38,244 nt of DNA, taken from contig JAQTMV010000021.1 of assembly GCA_028714175.1 (NCBI GenBank), positions 1 through 38,244 of the forward strand, written 5' to 3'. A program made the translations under genes and the position numbers. Below the pieces are notes generated by a model. The model ran no database searches. It worked only from the letters and a program-made list of their open reading frames with translations, and was not told where the DNA came from. The DNA comes from Methylococcales bacterium (lineage in GTDB: Bacteria > Pseudomonadota > Gammaproteobacteria > Methylococcales > Methylomonadaceae). Positions within the stretch are counted from its first letter, which is position 1. Each line of letters opens with the position of its first letter. This document shows positions 7,761 through 16,920 of this stretch, piece after piece.

Positions 7761-7980
7761 CTTCGTTTAAACTGAAAGTAATAATCTTGTAACTTTTATT
7801 AGCTATCTTTTTAAGCAGAAGGATCAATTAATATATAAATACTTTTAAGTTTTCCTGTAAGGAAGTGGAAATAAATTAGGAATGTAAGACATTTAAATAA
7901 ACGCAAACTTATCAACACGCTCGTTATAGCTTGACCATTTAGATAACCGGATCCTGTTAAATTAATAGAGGAACTTCAAC

Positions 7981-10900
7981 ATGCTAAATAACATCGCTAT
8001 TACCCCGGGGCACTGTCTTGATCCGCACATTGCAATCGCGGCCTGCAGGGCAGGTGAAGTGGGAATTATGGATTTGGGTTACCGTGAGAATCCTGGCACC
8101 GTAATACCCGTTTTAAATCGACTGGCTTTCTCGGTTGGCCGCCGAGGCCAATGGGGAGTCAGATGGGATACACTCGGAATAACTTCACGAGCCGTAGAGA
8201 GCCTGGCAGAGTTTCTTCCTCTGCGAGTGCCGGTTCTGATAATCGGCGGATTAAGGGCTCAGGACATTCGGCTCGCCGATCTCAAACCCCGTGAATTGGC
8301 ACACCTGAAAAAGAAAGTCAAAGGTCTTGCTCGACAAATTCTGGTCGAGGTCTACGATTTGCAAACGGCCCGCCTGGCCATCGCAGCAGGCTGCGATGGG
8401 CTTATTATAAAAGGCCATGAAGCCGGTGGATGGGTCAGTCAGCATACGAGCTTCATATTACTCCAGGAGTTGTGCGGACAACTTAAAATCCCTTACTGGA
8501 TTCAGGGAGGAATCGGCCTGCACAGCGCCGCTGCGGCTATGCAGGCCGGCGCAACGGGTGTAGTGCTGTGCGAACAACTCTGGTTAGCTGATGAAAGCCC
8601 GTTTGCCAATACCGTACACTATAAGGCATGGAGCCAACTGGATGGCAGTGAGGCTGTTCTATTCGGACCGGAGAATATGTTGTTCCGTCTGTTCAGTCGC
8701 TCAGGACGCGGAAAACTTAAAGAATTGGAACAGGTTTTAGTCAAGGAGGAGCCCTGGCAGGAACTTCTGTATCAGGGTCTGTGCGAAGCGGATGATGATG
8801 ATGCATTGATTCCGATGGGGCAGGATATCTCGTTTGCTGGCACGTTCGCCAAGCGTTATGGAACCGTTGGCCGTATTTTAACGGCAGTGCGAGCTGAGGC
8901 CGATTCAACCTTGCAGCTTGCGAGGACACAAAAAACATTGTCGGCTGGCTCTCCATTGGCTCGAATGCACGGAACACGATTCCCGATTGTGCAAGGCCCC
9001 ATGACCCGCGTCAGCGATGTCGCACCGTTTGCACAAGCGGTTGCCGAAGGCGGCGGGCTGCCATTCGTTGCGCTTGCGGTAATGCCAAAGTCGCAGGTAC
9101 ACAAGCTATTAACCGAAACCAAAGCGCTGCTTGGCGAGCGGCCATGGGGCGTCGGAATCCTGGGATTTATGCCGCTGGAGATGCGCCAGGAGCAACTCGA
9201 TGTGATTCGCGAAGTTAAGCCGCCCTTCGCTATCATCGCCGGCGGCCGGCCCAGCCAGGCGCGCGAACTTGAGTCCCTGGGCATCACCAGTTATCTGCAT
9301 GTACCCTCGCCGGGCCTGTTGCAGGGATTTATCAAGGAAGGTGCGAGAAAGTTTATTTTTGAAGGCAGCGAATGCGGGGGGCATACCGGGCCACGGACGA
9401 GCTTTATTTTGTGGGAATCAGCTATCGAAACACTGACAACGGTTCCATTGGAAGATCCGGAGTCTGTCCAAATCCTGTTCGCAGGGGGTATTCATGATGC
9501 CCTGTCGGCGGCAATGGTAGCCGTGCTTGCCGCGCCTCTGGTGGCTCGAGGAATGAAGGTAGGGGTCATTATGGGAACGGCTTATCTTTTTACCGAAGAG
9601 ATCGTTCGCACCGGTGCTGCGGTAAAAGAGTTTCAGTCTCAAGCCATTGATTGTCAAGAGACCAGCCTGTTGCAATCGGGAATTGGAATTTATACCCGCT
9701 GTGCCAAGACGCCGTTTTGCGATGAGTTCAACCGTACGCGGCGCAACTTCCTGCTGGCCCTGGAATCGGATGAAAATATTCTTAAGCTGCTGGAAACGCT
9801 CAACATTGGCAGACTGCGCATTGCCTCCAAGGGGCTCACCCGTAACAGCGACCCCAGGGAAGGCGATGGCAGTGATCGATATCTGTGGGTCGATACCCAG
9901 ACCCAGCGCCGTGAAGGCATGTATATGCTCGGCGAAGTAGCAAGGCTAAGAAGTAAAGCCCTGACTATCGCCGAGTTGCATGCCGAGGTTTCGGTGGGCA
10001 GTGGCGCAATGTTAGCCCGTGAGGCCAAGCGACCAACCACAAAACGTGCCATGCCGCGAGCGAATCATGAGGATATCGCCATCATCGGCATGGCTTGTCT
10101 GCTCCCGAAAGCGGCCGACCTGCGCAGCTACTGGCAAAATATAGTCCAGAGGGTGGATGCCATTCGCGAGGTTAGCGATGATCGCTGGCGGCCTGCAGAC
10201 TTCTTCGATCCCAAGCGCGGGGCACCGGACAAAATCTATTCGAAGTGGGGAGGATTTCTTGACGACGTTCAGTTTGATCCCGGTATTTACGGTATTGCCC
10301 CGGCCAGCCTGAGCTCCATCGAGCCGATGCAGCTTTTGGCCCTGGAGGTAGCAAGACTTGCCCTGGAAGATGCGGGGTTGGATCGCCACCCATTTCCGCG
10401 GGATCGCACTGCGACCATCTTCGCTTCGGGCGGGATGAATGATCTCGGCACCATCTATATTTTTCGCACCTTGCTGGCCCATTATCTGCCCAAAGTTCCC
10501 GGACTTTCGGAACCGGTTAAGGAGCAAATCATGCGAGATCTCTACGAGCATGAGCTTCCCAAATATACAGAGGACTCATTTCCCGGCATCTTAAATAACG
10601 TCGTTGCTGGCCGGGTCGCCAACCGTCTGGATCTGCAGGGCACCAACTTCGTGGTAGATGCAGCTTGTGCCGCGTCGCTGGCGGCGGTTGATGCCGGCAT
10701 CCGGCAACTGCGTAGCGGCGATGCCGATGTCGCCCTGGTCGGGGCGGTCGATGGCAATAACAACGCCACGTCCTTCATGAATTTTGCCCAGACCCATGCC
10801 TTGTCACCACGCGGTCGCTGCCGCTCTTTCGACGACAGCGCCGACGGTATTGCCCTCGGCGAAGGGTTAGCCGCCTTGGTACTCAAGCGACTTGGCGATG

Positions 10901-13900
10901 CCGAACGTGATGGTGATCGCATCTACGCCGTTATCAAGGGTATCGGCAGTTCCAGCGATGGACGCAATCGCAGTCTGACGGCTCCACATCCACAAGGTCA
11001 GGTCGCCGCGCTGCAGCGTGCTTACCAGGATGCGGGCGTTGACCCGGCTACTGTGGAGCTGATAGAGGCTCACGCTACCGGTACCGCAGTGGGTGACAGG
11101 TCCGAGATCGAAGCACTCAATCTTGCCTTCGGGAACTCCGGCATGACCCTGCAATCTTGCGCCGTCGGCTCGGTAAAATCGATGATCGGCCATACCAAGG
11201 TAACGGCTGGTCTGGCAGGAATGATCAAAAGCGCTTTAGCGCTCAAGCATCGTGTGCTCCCGCCTACCATAGGGGTCGACATCCCCAACACTCGGGTTGA
11301 TTTTTCAAAGAGCCCATTCTTCATCAATACCGAAACGAGGCCATGGCTCGATAACGGCAAAGGCCATCCGCGCCGCAGTGGTGTGAGCGCCTTCGGGTTC
11401 GGCGGCACTAATTTCCATGTGGTACTGGAGGAATACACTGAGGGCTATCGAGACGGCGATACGGTCATCCTTAGTCCGCGCGAGGCTGAACCATTTGTTT
11501 TCTGGGGGCACGATCGTGCTCATGTAAAACAAATAGTGGAACAGCTGTGGCAAGAAATTGCACATCCTGAATATATCGATCTCGCTCAACTCGCCTACTC
11601 TGTTCATACCGAACAGCAGCGGGCCAAGCGGAATAACGGGATGCGCATGTGCCGTCTGGCTCTTATTGCGACAACAACAGCAGATCTTAAACAAAAGCTT
11701 GAACTCGCGCTCAGTCTGATACAGGGCGAGCAAATGGAAATCAGGCATCCACAGGGGGTGTACTTTCAGGAAGGTGCTGCAGCAATGGGCGTTTGCTTCC
11801 TGTTTCCCGGACAGGGCTCTCAAAAGATCAATATGTTGCGCGACCTGGTTGCGTCACAACCCGAACTTTACGGCCTGTTCGGCAAAGCTGATGCCATTAC
11901 AGAGGACAGTTTACCTCAGGCCCTTTCGCGCTTTATCTATCCATTACCCGTATTCGCTGATGAAGAGCGGGTAAATCAACAGACTGCATTGAATGCAACA
12001 GAGATTGCCCAGCCCGCTTTGGGTGTGGTCGAACTGGCTGCACTCCAGATATTGAAGTCCTTTGGTCTTCAACCAGACTTTGTTGCCGGCCATAGCTACG
12101 GCGAATATGTTGCCCTGTGTGCCGCCGGCGTTATTCGACCCGATGACTTGATCCGCCTATCCCAGATTCGCGGACGGCTCAGCGCAGAAGCCGGGCTGAA
12201 TTCGCCCGGAGCGATGGCTGCGGTGGATGCTGATGGGGTGCGGGTAATGGCGATTATCGAAGGTCATGAACTGGCCGTCAGTCTTGCCAATCTGAACTCC
12301 CCGGATCAGACCATTATCGCGGGTACAATCGAAGCTATCGATGCGGCTGCGGCAATTCTGAATAAAGAGTCACTGCGGGTTACGAAGCTGCCGGTCAGTG
12401 CCGCGTTCCATTCATCCGCCATGGCGGGCGCAAGCGACCAGCTCGCGGCAGAATTAGCCAAGATCGAATTCAAGGAACCACAGATTCCAGTATTCAGCAA
12501 TACTACGGCACGCCCCTATCCAGATGCAGCCATTGAAGCTCGTGGATTACTTGCTCGCCACATGACCGAATCCGTTCGCTTCGTTGAAGAAATCAATCAT
12601 CTCCATGAGGCCGGAGCAAGGATATTCCTTGAAGTTGGCCCCGGTCTCGTTTTAAGTGGACTGGTTGACAGGATTTTGGCCGACCGGCCGCATGCAACTC
12701 TGGCCATCGACGCTCCTGGCCGCCCCGGTTGGCTTCAGCTTGCGCATCTGTTGACGCAGTTGTTTGCGTTAGGTGTTCCGGTTCATTTGGAGCGCTGGTT
12801 TAAGGGACGCGGATTGCAAGAAAGCAGCACTGAAGAAGTATTTTCCGCAGCCCGCACCAAGGCTATGCCTAATACAATGGTCTGGCGGGTCAATGGCGGC
12901 CGGGCCGTTCCCTGGTATAAACCTGTCGATTTGCCAAAACCCGTAACGCCAGTAGTTCCAACAGAAAAAGTAGTGATGGAGAACAGTGCGCCCATCGTAA
13001 AAACCATACTCCGGACAACTGCCACAATCCCGGACCGAAATGCCTATTCCCGGACAAATCGGGTTAACAACCGTTTAACCTCTCAAAGGAGACTTACCAT
13101 GGTAGTGAACAACGAAGCATTGAGCTCAGCGGCTCCCCCGCTTCAAATGACCGGCAGCTGCTCAGCAACGCGCGTAACGCAAATACAGCGTAACGTCGCG
13201 CAACTTCTGGAACTGCAGCGCGAACAGCAAGAAACGCTGCGCTGTTTTCTTGAATTTCAAACTAATCTTATTGGCGCGGACCTGGAGGAGTTTGCTGCCG
13301 ATACGGCTTGGGAAAACCAACCTGCATCTGTACCGCCGGAGGCTATTGTGCCCTCCGCAGTGAGTCAAATGGTGGCCCGAGCGCCGGTACTTCCTCAACA
13401 AATTCTGGCCGCCCATGCGGGCCGGTCGTCAAGTGAACCGCAAATAACAGAGGTAGTCAAGCCGACTGCAGTGGATGCTTCTCCGGCTCCGGCGTTGAAG
13501 AGCCCCGGTAACGGAAGCAGCGGGTTTTCGTCTCCAGAGGCTATTGTGTCTATAGCGGGTAAAGCAGCCAATAATGGAGGTACCCCCGGCATTTTTCCCC
13601 CAACGGAGCAATTTAAAGACGACTTGTTGCGTGCCGTATCCGAGCGTACCGGTTACCCTGAAGACATGCTCGACCTTGCTGCGCATATGGAGGCAGATCT
13701 TGGCATCGATTCCATCAAGCGTATTGAAGTCTTTAGTGGGCTTAAGGATCGCTACAACTTTATGGAAGGGCGTGATGAAGAAACGGTTTTCGAGGAATTG
13801 TCGGGGCACAAGACGCTTAACGAGATCATCAGTTGGTACGATCAATTGGGCAATCCGGCAGGCTTACAAGGAGGAATCCCTTCGCTAAAAAAAGCCCGGA

Positions 13901-15627
13901 CTCCATCGTCGCTGGCTGAGACGGTGGAGTCGCAAAATTTGGTAACGCCAGACTCCCTGCAGTGTTATACCGTGATGCCGGTCACTGCGCCCTTTAATGA
14001 ATGGATCGGACAGGAGCACCATCCGGCTGAACTTCAGACGGTGCTCCTGGGGCCTCTTTCGGAATTGACTGAAGCGTTCAGGACGGCATTAGTAAACAAT
14101 GGATACGCAGTGCAACATATCATTCCAGGCAAGGAAACACGAGGGCTTGGTGATAACCGGTTCGAAATTGATTTTTCTTCGCTGGAATCCAGCCAAGGCT
14201 TGCAGGGCTTGCTTGCAAATTCGGGCCAAGGGATCGGGGCTGTTTTTAATTTGTTAGGGTTGTCTACCCAAACCGGGTCTGAAAACAAAGAGCATTTGGA
14301 TGATGCCAGAACTTTGTTTTTATTATCCAAGGTGTTGGAGCAAAGCTTGAAAGACAACTTTCATCGCGGTGGTGGGTGGCTTATCAATGTGACGGCACTT
14401 GATGGTCAATTCGGCCTGGGTAAATCGAGGGATTTTCCGGCTGGAATGGCAGGTACTCTTGGAATCGCAAAGTCGATTGCCCAGGAATGGAACGAGGTAA
14501 GGGTGAAATGTATAGACCTGGATCCGGATCTGGAAGCGAACCAACTGATCGCGCACATTCTGAATGAGTGGCGCCACCAGGATTTCACTCTGGAGATCGG
14601 CTACACAAGGGCAGGACGTTGGTGCCTTGATTTACAACAGCGCCATAATGCACATACTGCGAACCTTTCCAGGCTGGAACTGGATAAAGACTCTGTGTTA
14701 CTGGTCACTGGCGGGGCTTATGGGATAACCGCAAATATTGCGAAGCACCTGGCCGAGCGTTACCAGTCACGGTTGATTCTGGTGGGACGCAGTCCGATGC
14801 CCGAGCAGGAGCCAGATGCAACCGGTAATATCAAGAATCCCGCGGAGTTAAAGCAATTCCTGATCAGTGATCTGCGGGCAAAGTCAACCGGCAAAGTCAG
14901 GCCAGCCGATGTCGACCGGGTTTTCAAACGTCTCCTCAAGGACCGCGAAATTCTGGCCAATATGGCTTCCATGCGGGCAACAGGCGCCGAAGTTGAATAT
15001 CATTCTCTGGATCTGCGCGACGCCGATGCGTTTGGGACTTTCATCGATGAAATATATGCAAAGTGGGGACGGATCGACGGTGTACTTCACGGTGCCGGCA
15101 TCATCGATGATAAATTAATCAGGGATAAATCGCTGGCGTCTTTCGAGTCGGTTTATCACACCAAGGTCATTCCTGCACAAGTGATGGCTACCAGGCTTAG
15201 GCCCGATACCCTGAAGTTCCTGCTGTTATTCTCATCCATTGCCGGCCGATTCGGCAACGCGGGTCAGTGCGATTACAGCGCTGCCAATGAAGTGTTGAAC
15301 AAGCTGGCCAATCGTATGAATTACCAGTGGCCGCAGGTTCATACGGTTGCCATTAACTGGGGACCATGGGCTGCCGGTATGGTGAGCGATGAACTGCTGA
15401 AAATGTACGCCGCCCGGAACATCCTGCCGATTCCTTTGGATACAGGAACGCGTTATTGCATCGAGGAATTAGAGCGCGGTAAGCGGAGTGAAGCAGAGGT
15501 TGTGATTACGGCAAGTCTCACACAGATTGCCGAACTGATGCGCCCCAAGACACGTCATGAAATACAAGGAAGCGAGCGAGTCATCACGTCTTCCACACAA
15601 GCTGAGATGCCTGAACTGTCTATGTAG
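7981..15627 (+). CDS. Type I polyketide synthase, NPD-NPD-KS-AT-ACP-KR (PUFA-synthase-like)
   Basis: 2548 residues. Residues about 1-290 and 320-640 are two nitronate-monooxygenase/PfaD-like FMN-barrel domains, a family used as enoyl reductase in PUFA synthases. The second keeps the catalytic-type His (SECGGHTG, H468); the first has Trp there (HEAGGW, W151). KS (about 697-1155) has DAACAASLAA (C896), EAHATGT (H1031) and GHTK (H1071). AT (about 1270-1590) has GHSYGE (S1372) and FHSS (H1477). A linker of over 200 residues follows. One ACP has LGIDSIKR (S1911), the PUFA-synthase style. KR (about 2235-2500) has TGGAYG, S2418 and Y2432. No DH or thioesterase is present; a DH is encoded two genes downstream. 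AGAGGA precedes ATG 7981. A strong internal ribosome-binding site lies at 13085. Confidence 0.93.
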   Translation: MLNNIAITPGHCLDPHIAIAACRAGEVGIMDLGYRENPGTVIPVLNRLAFSVGRRGQWGVRWDTLGITSRAVESLAEFLPLRVPVLIIGGLRAQDIRLADLKPRELAHLKKKVKGLARQILVEVYDLQTARLAIAAGCDGLIIKGHEAGGWVSQHTSFILLQELCGQLKIPYWIQGGIGLHSAAAAMQAGATGVVLCEQLWLADESPFANTVHYKAWSQLDGSEAVLFGPENMLFRLFSRSGRGKLKELEQVLVKEEPWQELLYQGLCEADDDDALIPMGQDISFAGTFAKRYGTVGRILTAVRAEADSTLQLARTQKTLSAGSPLARMHGTRFPIVQGPMTRVSDVAPFAQAVAEGGGLPFVALAVMPKSQVHKLLTETKALLGERPWGVGILGFMPLEMRQEQLDVIREVKPPFAIIAGGRPSQARELESLGITSYLHVPSPGLLQGFIKEGARKFIFEGSECGGHTGPRTSFILWESAIETLTTVPLEDPESVQILFAGGIHDALSAAMVAVLAAPLVARGMKVGVIMGTAYLFTEEIVRTGAAVKEFQSQAIDCQETSLLQSGIGIYTRCAKTPFCDEFNRTRRNFLLALESDENILKLLETLNIGRLRIASKGLTRNSDPREGDGSDRYLWVDTQTQRREGMYMLGEVARLRSKALTIAELHAEVSVGSGAMLAREAKRPTTKRAMPRANHEDIAIIGMACLLPKAADLRSYWQNIVQRVDAIREVSDDRWRPADFFDPKRGAPDKIYSKWGGFLDDVQFDPGIYGIAPASLSSIEPMQLLALEVARLALEDAGLDRHPFPRDRTATIFASGGMNDLGTIYIFRTLLAHYLPKVPGLSEPVKEQIMRDLYEHELPKYTEDSFPGILNNVVAGRVANRLDLQGTNFVVDAACAASLAAVDAGIRQLRSGDADVALVGAVDGNNNATSFMNFAQTHALSPRGRCRSFDDSADGIALGEGLAALVLKRLGDAERDGDRIYAVIKGIGSSSDGRNRSLTAPHPQGQVAALQRAYQDAGVDPATVELIEAHATGTAVGDRSEIEALNLAFGNSGMTLQSCAVGSVKSMIGHTKVTAGLAGMIKSALALKHRVLPPTIGVDIPNTRVDFSKSPFFINTETRPWLDNGKGHPRRSGVSAFGFGGTNFHVVLEEYTEGYRDGDTVILSPREAEPFVFWGHDRAHVKQIVEQLWQEIAHPEYIDLAQLAYSVHTEQQRAKRNNGMRMCRLALIATTTADLKQKLELALSLIQGEQMEIRHPQGVYFQEGAAAMGVCFLFPGQGSQKINMLRDLVASQPELYGLFGKADAITEDSLPQALSRFIYPLPVFADEERVNQQTALNATEIAQPALGVVELAALQILKSFGLQPDFVAGHSYGEYVALCAAGVIRPDDLIRLSQIRGRLSAEAGLNSPGAMAAVDADGVRVMAIIEGHELAVSLANLNSPDQTIIAGTIEAIDAAAAILNKESLRVTKLPVSAAFHSSAMAGASDQLAAELAKIEFKEPQIPVFSNTTARPYPDAAIEARGLLARHMTESVRFVEEINHLHEAGARIFLEVGPGLVLSGLVDRILADRPHATLAIDAPGRPGWLQLAHLLTQLFALGVPVHLERWFKGRGLQESSTEEVFSAARTKAMPNTMVWRVNGGRAVPWYKPVDLPKPVTPVVPTEKVVMENSAPIVKTILRTTATIPDRNAYSRTNRVNNRLTSQRRLTMVVNNEALSSAAPPLQMTGSCSATRVTQIQRNVAQLLELQREQQETLRCFLEFQTNLIGADLEEFAADTAWENQPASVPPEAIVPSAVSQMVARAPVLPQQILAAHAGRSSSEPQITEVVKPTAVDASPAPALKSPGNGSSGFSSPEAIVSIAGKAANNGGTPGIFPPTEQFKDDLLRAVSERTGYPEDMLDLAAHMEADLGIDSIKRIEVFSGLKDRYNFMEGRDEETVFEELSGHKTLNEIISWYDQLGNPAGLQGGIPSLKKARTPSSLAETVESQNLVTPDSLQCYTVMPVTAPFNEWIGQEHHPAELQTVLLGPLSELTEAFRTALVNNGYAVQHIIPGKETRGLGDNRFEIDFSSLESSQGLQGLLANSGQGIGAVFNLLGLSTQTGSENKEHLDDARTLFLLSKVLEQSLKDNFHRGGGWLINVTALDGQFGLGKSRDFPAGMAGTLGIAKSIAQEWNEVRVKCIDLDPDLEANQLIAHILNEWRHQDFTLEIGYTRAGRWCLDLQQRHNAHTANLSRLELDKDSVLLVTGGAYGITANIAKHLAERYQSRLILVGRSPMPEQEPDATGNIKNPAELKQFLISDLRAKSTGKVRPADVDRVFKRLLKDREILANMASMRATGAEVEYHSLDLRDADAFGTFIDEIYAKWGRIDGVLHGAGIIDDKLIRDKSLASFESVYHTKVIPAQVMATRLRPDTLKFLLLFSSIAGRFGNAGQCDYSAANEVLNKLANRMNYQWPQVHTVAINWGPWAAGMVSDELLKMYAARNILPIPLDTGTRYCIEELERGKRSEAEVVITASLTQIAELMRPKTRHEIQGSERVITSSTQAEMPELSM
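13085..13101 (+). promoter_or_regulatory. Internal ribosome-binding site and in-frame ATG inside the polyketide synthase
   Basis: AAAGGAGA (13085-13092) followed by CTTACC and ATG at 13099-13101, in frame as Met1707. The match to the anti-Shine-Dalgarno sequence and the spacing are ideal. The position is the junction between the AT module and the ACP-KR part. A separate protein of about 842 residues (coiled-coil, ACP, KR) could start here, or the site may be a relic of two ancestral genes that fused. Confidence 0.5.
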
Positions 15628-15699
15628 TCTTAACAATTGGCGGTCGCCTTCGTTTGAGACCATTATTGAAATATTTTGTGACCAGAAGGAATAAAGCTG

Positions 15700-16920
15700 A
15701 TGAATAGTCCGATGAAAGCAGTATTGGGAGATTTCACTCCCATACGAATGTCCAATCCTGTTCCCCAACGCATCACGCTGGAGCTGGCAGCTTACGGCTT
15801 CACCAAAGCCTATTGTCAGACCAATGAAATTACCGATAATGAGGGCTTTCGCAAGGCACACAAGGAAGTGAAGGAGAAATTCAGCAGGTATGCGCTTTCG
15901 CCTGCACAGATCAAGCGGAGGCAGCTGGTTTTTTTTCCGCGCCTGACGGATATACGCTTCATTAACGGCCACTTTGATCTGGCTGAACCTGAACAAAAAC
16001 ATTTGCAGTTGCTTAATCTTAATGGCGATCTGAAAGGTGAAGATCTCAAATCCAGACATGAAAGTTACGGCAAAGTTGTCGATCAATGCCTGGTCAAGAT
16101 ATATGGCGATACAGCCCAAGCGCCGGACGATGTCATCCATGTGACCTGTTCGGGCTATCTGGCGCCGAGTCCGGTCGAACGGATGGTGGCGCGCAAGGAA
16201 TGGTTTAATACCACGGTGACGCACAGCTATCACATGGGCTGTTACGGGGCTTTTCCCGCCATAAAAATGGCGCATGGCTTTCTGGCTTCCTCGCATTTCG
16301 GAGTAACGCCGCCCAAGCAGCGCGTGGATATCATTCATACCGAATTGCTCTCTACGCACCACAATATCCTGGATCTGCGCGCAGAAAACATAATTACGAT
16401 GAGCTTGTTTGCCGATGGTTTTATCAAATATTCTCTTTTTTCAGAGGAGTCGTTGCGTGAGAAAGGCCTGCGAGGACTGAAGATTCTGGCGTTTAATGAG
16501 CATTTGCTGCCCAATTCCGCGGATGACATGACCTGGATTCCCGGTTCGCACCAGTTTCATATGACCCTCACGGTCATGGTGCCTATTGTTATCAAACAGT
16601 ATGTTAGGCCGTTTATCGAAGCCTTACTGCTCAAGATCGGCATCGATTTTGAAAAACAAAAACAGTCACTCACTTTTGCCATTCATCCGGGCGGCCCGAA
16701 GATTGCCGAACATATTCAGGATGAGCTCGGTTTGAGCGAGGACCAGGTTACAAAAAGTAAGCAGGTTTTCCTTGAGAACGGCAACATGTCGTCGGCAACC
16801 ATTCCGCATATTCTGAAAGAGATTCTGGAGGAGAAGGCGATTCCTGCTGGTACGCGGGTTGTCTGTGTCGCTTTTGGACCCGGGTTAACGATCACCGGGC
16901 TGGTATTGGAGAAAATATGA
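15700..16920 (+). CDS. Type III polyketide synthase (chalcone/stilbene-synthase-like)
   Basis: 406 residues of the thiolase fold. The Cys-His-Asn triad is visible: C181 in HMGCYGAFPA, H329 in AIHPGGPKI and N362 in ENGNMSSAT. The glycine-rich C-terminal loop reads AFGPGLTITG. These homodimeric enzymes extend an acyl-CoA or acyl-ACP starter with malonyl units and cyclise it to a resorcinol, pyrone or phloroglucinol; bacterial members such as ArsB/ArsC of Azotobacter take long fatty chains from a type I synthase. The gene lies 72 bases after the type I enzyme and overlaps the next by 4 bases. The context suggests that it receives the chain built by the type I enzyme. The starter and ring type are not readable. 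Confidence 0.92.
   Translation: MNSPMKAVLGDFTPIRMSNPVPQRITLELAAYGFTKAYCQTNEITDNEGFRKAHKEVKEKFSRYALSPAQIKRRQLVFFPRLTDIRFINGHFDLAEPEQKHLQLLNLNGDLKGEDLKSRHESYGKVVDQCLVKIYGDTAQAPDDVIHVTCSGYLAPSPVERMVARKEWFNTTVTHSYHMGCYGAFPAIKMAHGFLASSHFGVTPPKQRVDIIHTELLSTHHNILDLRAENIITMSLFADGFIKYSLFSEESLREKGLRGLKILAFNEHLLPNSADDMTWIPGSHQFHMTLTVMVPIVIKQYVRPFIEALLLKIGIDFEKQKQSLTFAIHPGGPKIAEHIQDELGLSEDQVTKSKQVFLENGNMSSATIPHILKEILEEKAIPAGTRVVCVAFGPGLTITGLVLEKI

Larger units (their letters stand above)
6949..7980. other. Long AT-rich intergenic region upstream of the polyketide cluster
   Basis: About 1 kb without a convincing gene. It holds a short REP-like hairpin (7142-7164), a candidate promoter (7703-7732), a 12-bp palindrome (7749-7760) and, at its right end, an AGAGGA ribosome-binding site for the polyketide synthase. 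A minus-strand frame at 7034-7324 was considered and not accepted. Most of 7330-7960 is distinctly AT-rich compared with the cluster it precedes. That suits a regulated promoter region or a silenced boundary. Confidence 0.5.

Noticed and set aside
10012-10551. 179-codon frame antisense to the KS domain
   Set aside because: Typical shadow of a GC-rich coding region; no motif and no start signal.
13099-15627. Treating the ACP-KR part as a separate gene
   Set aside because: The frame is continuous from 7981 with no stop, so one gene is annotated and the internal start is reported as a finding only.
15469-16362. 297-codon open frame antisense to the type III polyketide synthase
   Set aside because: It lies wholly opposite coding DNA with clear catalytic motifs and shows no domain of its own.
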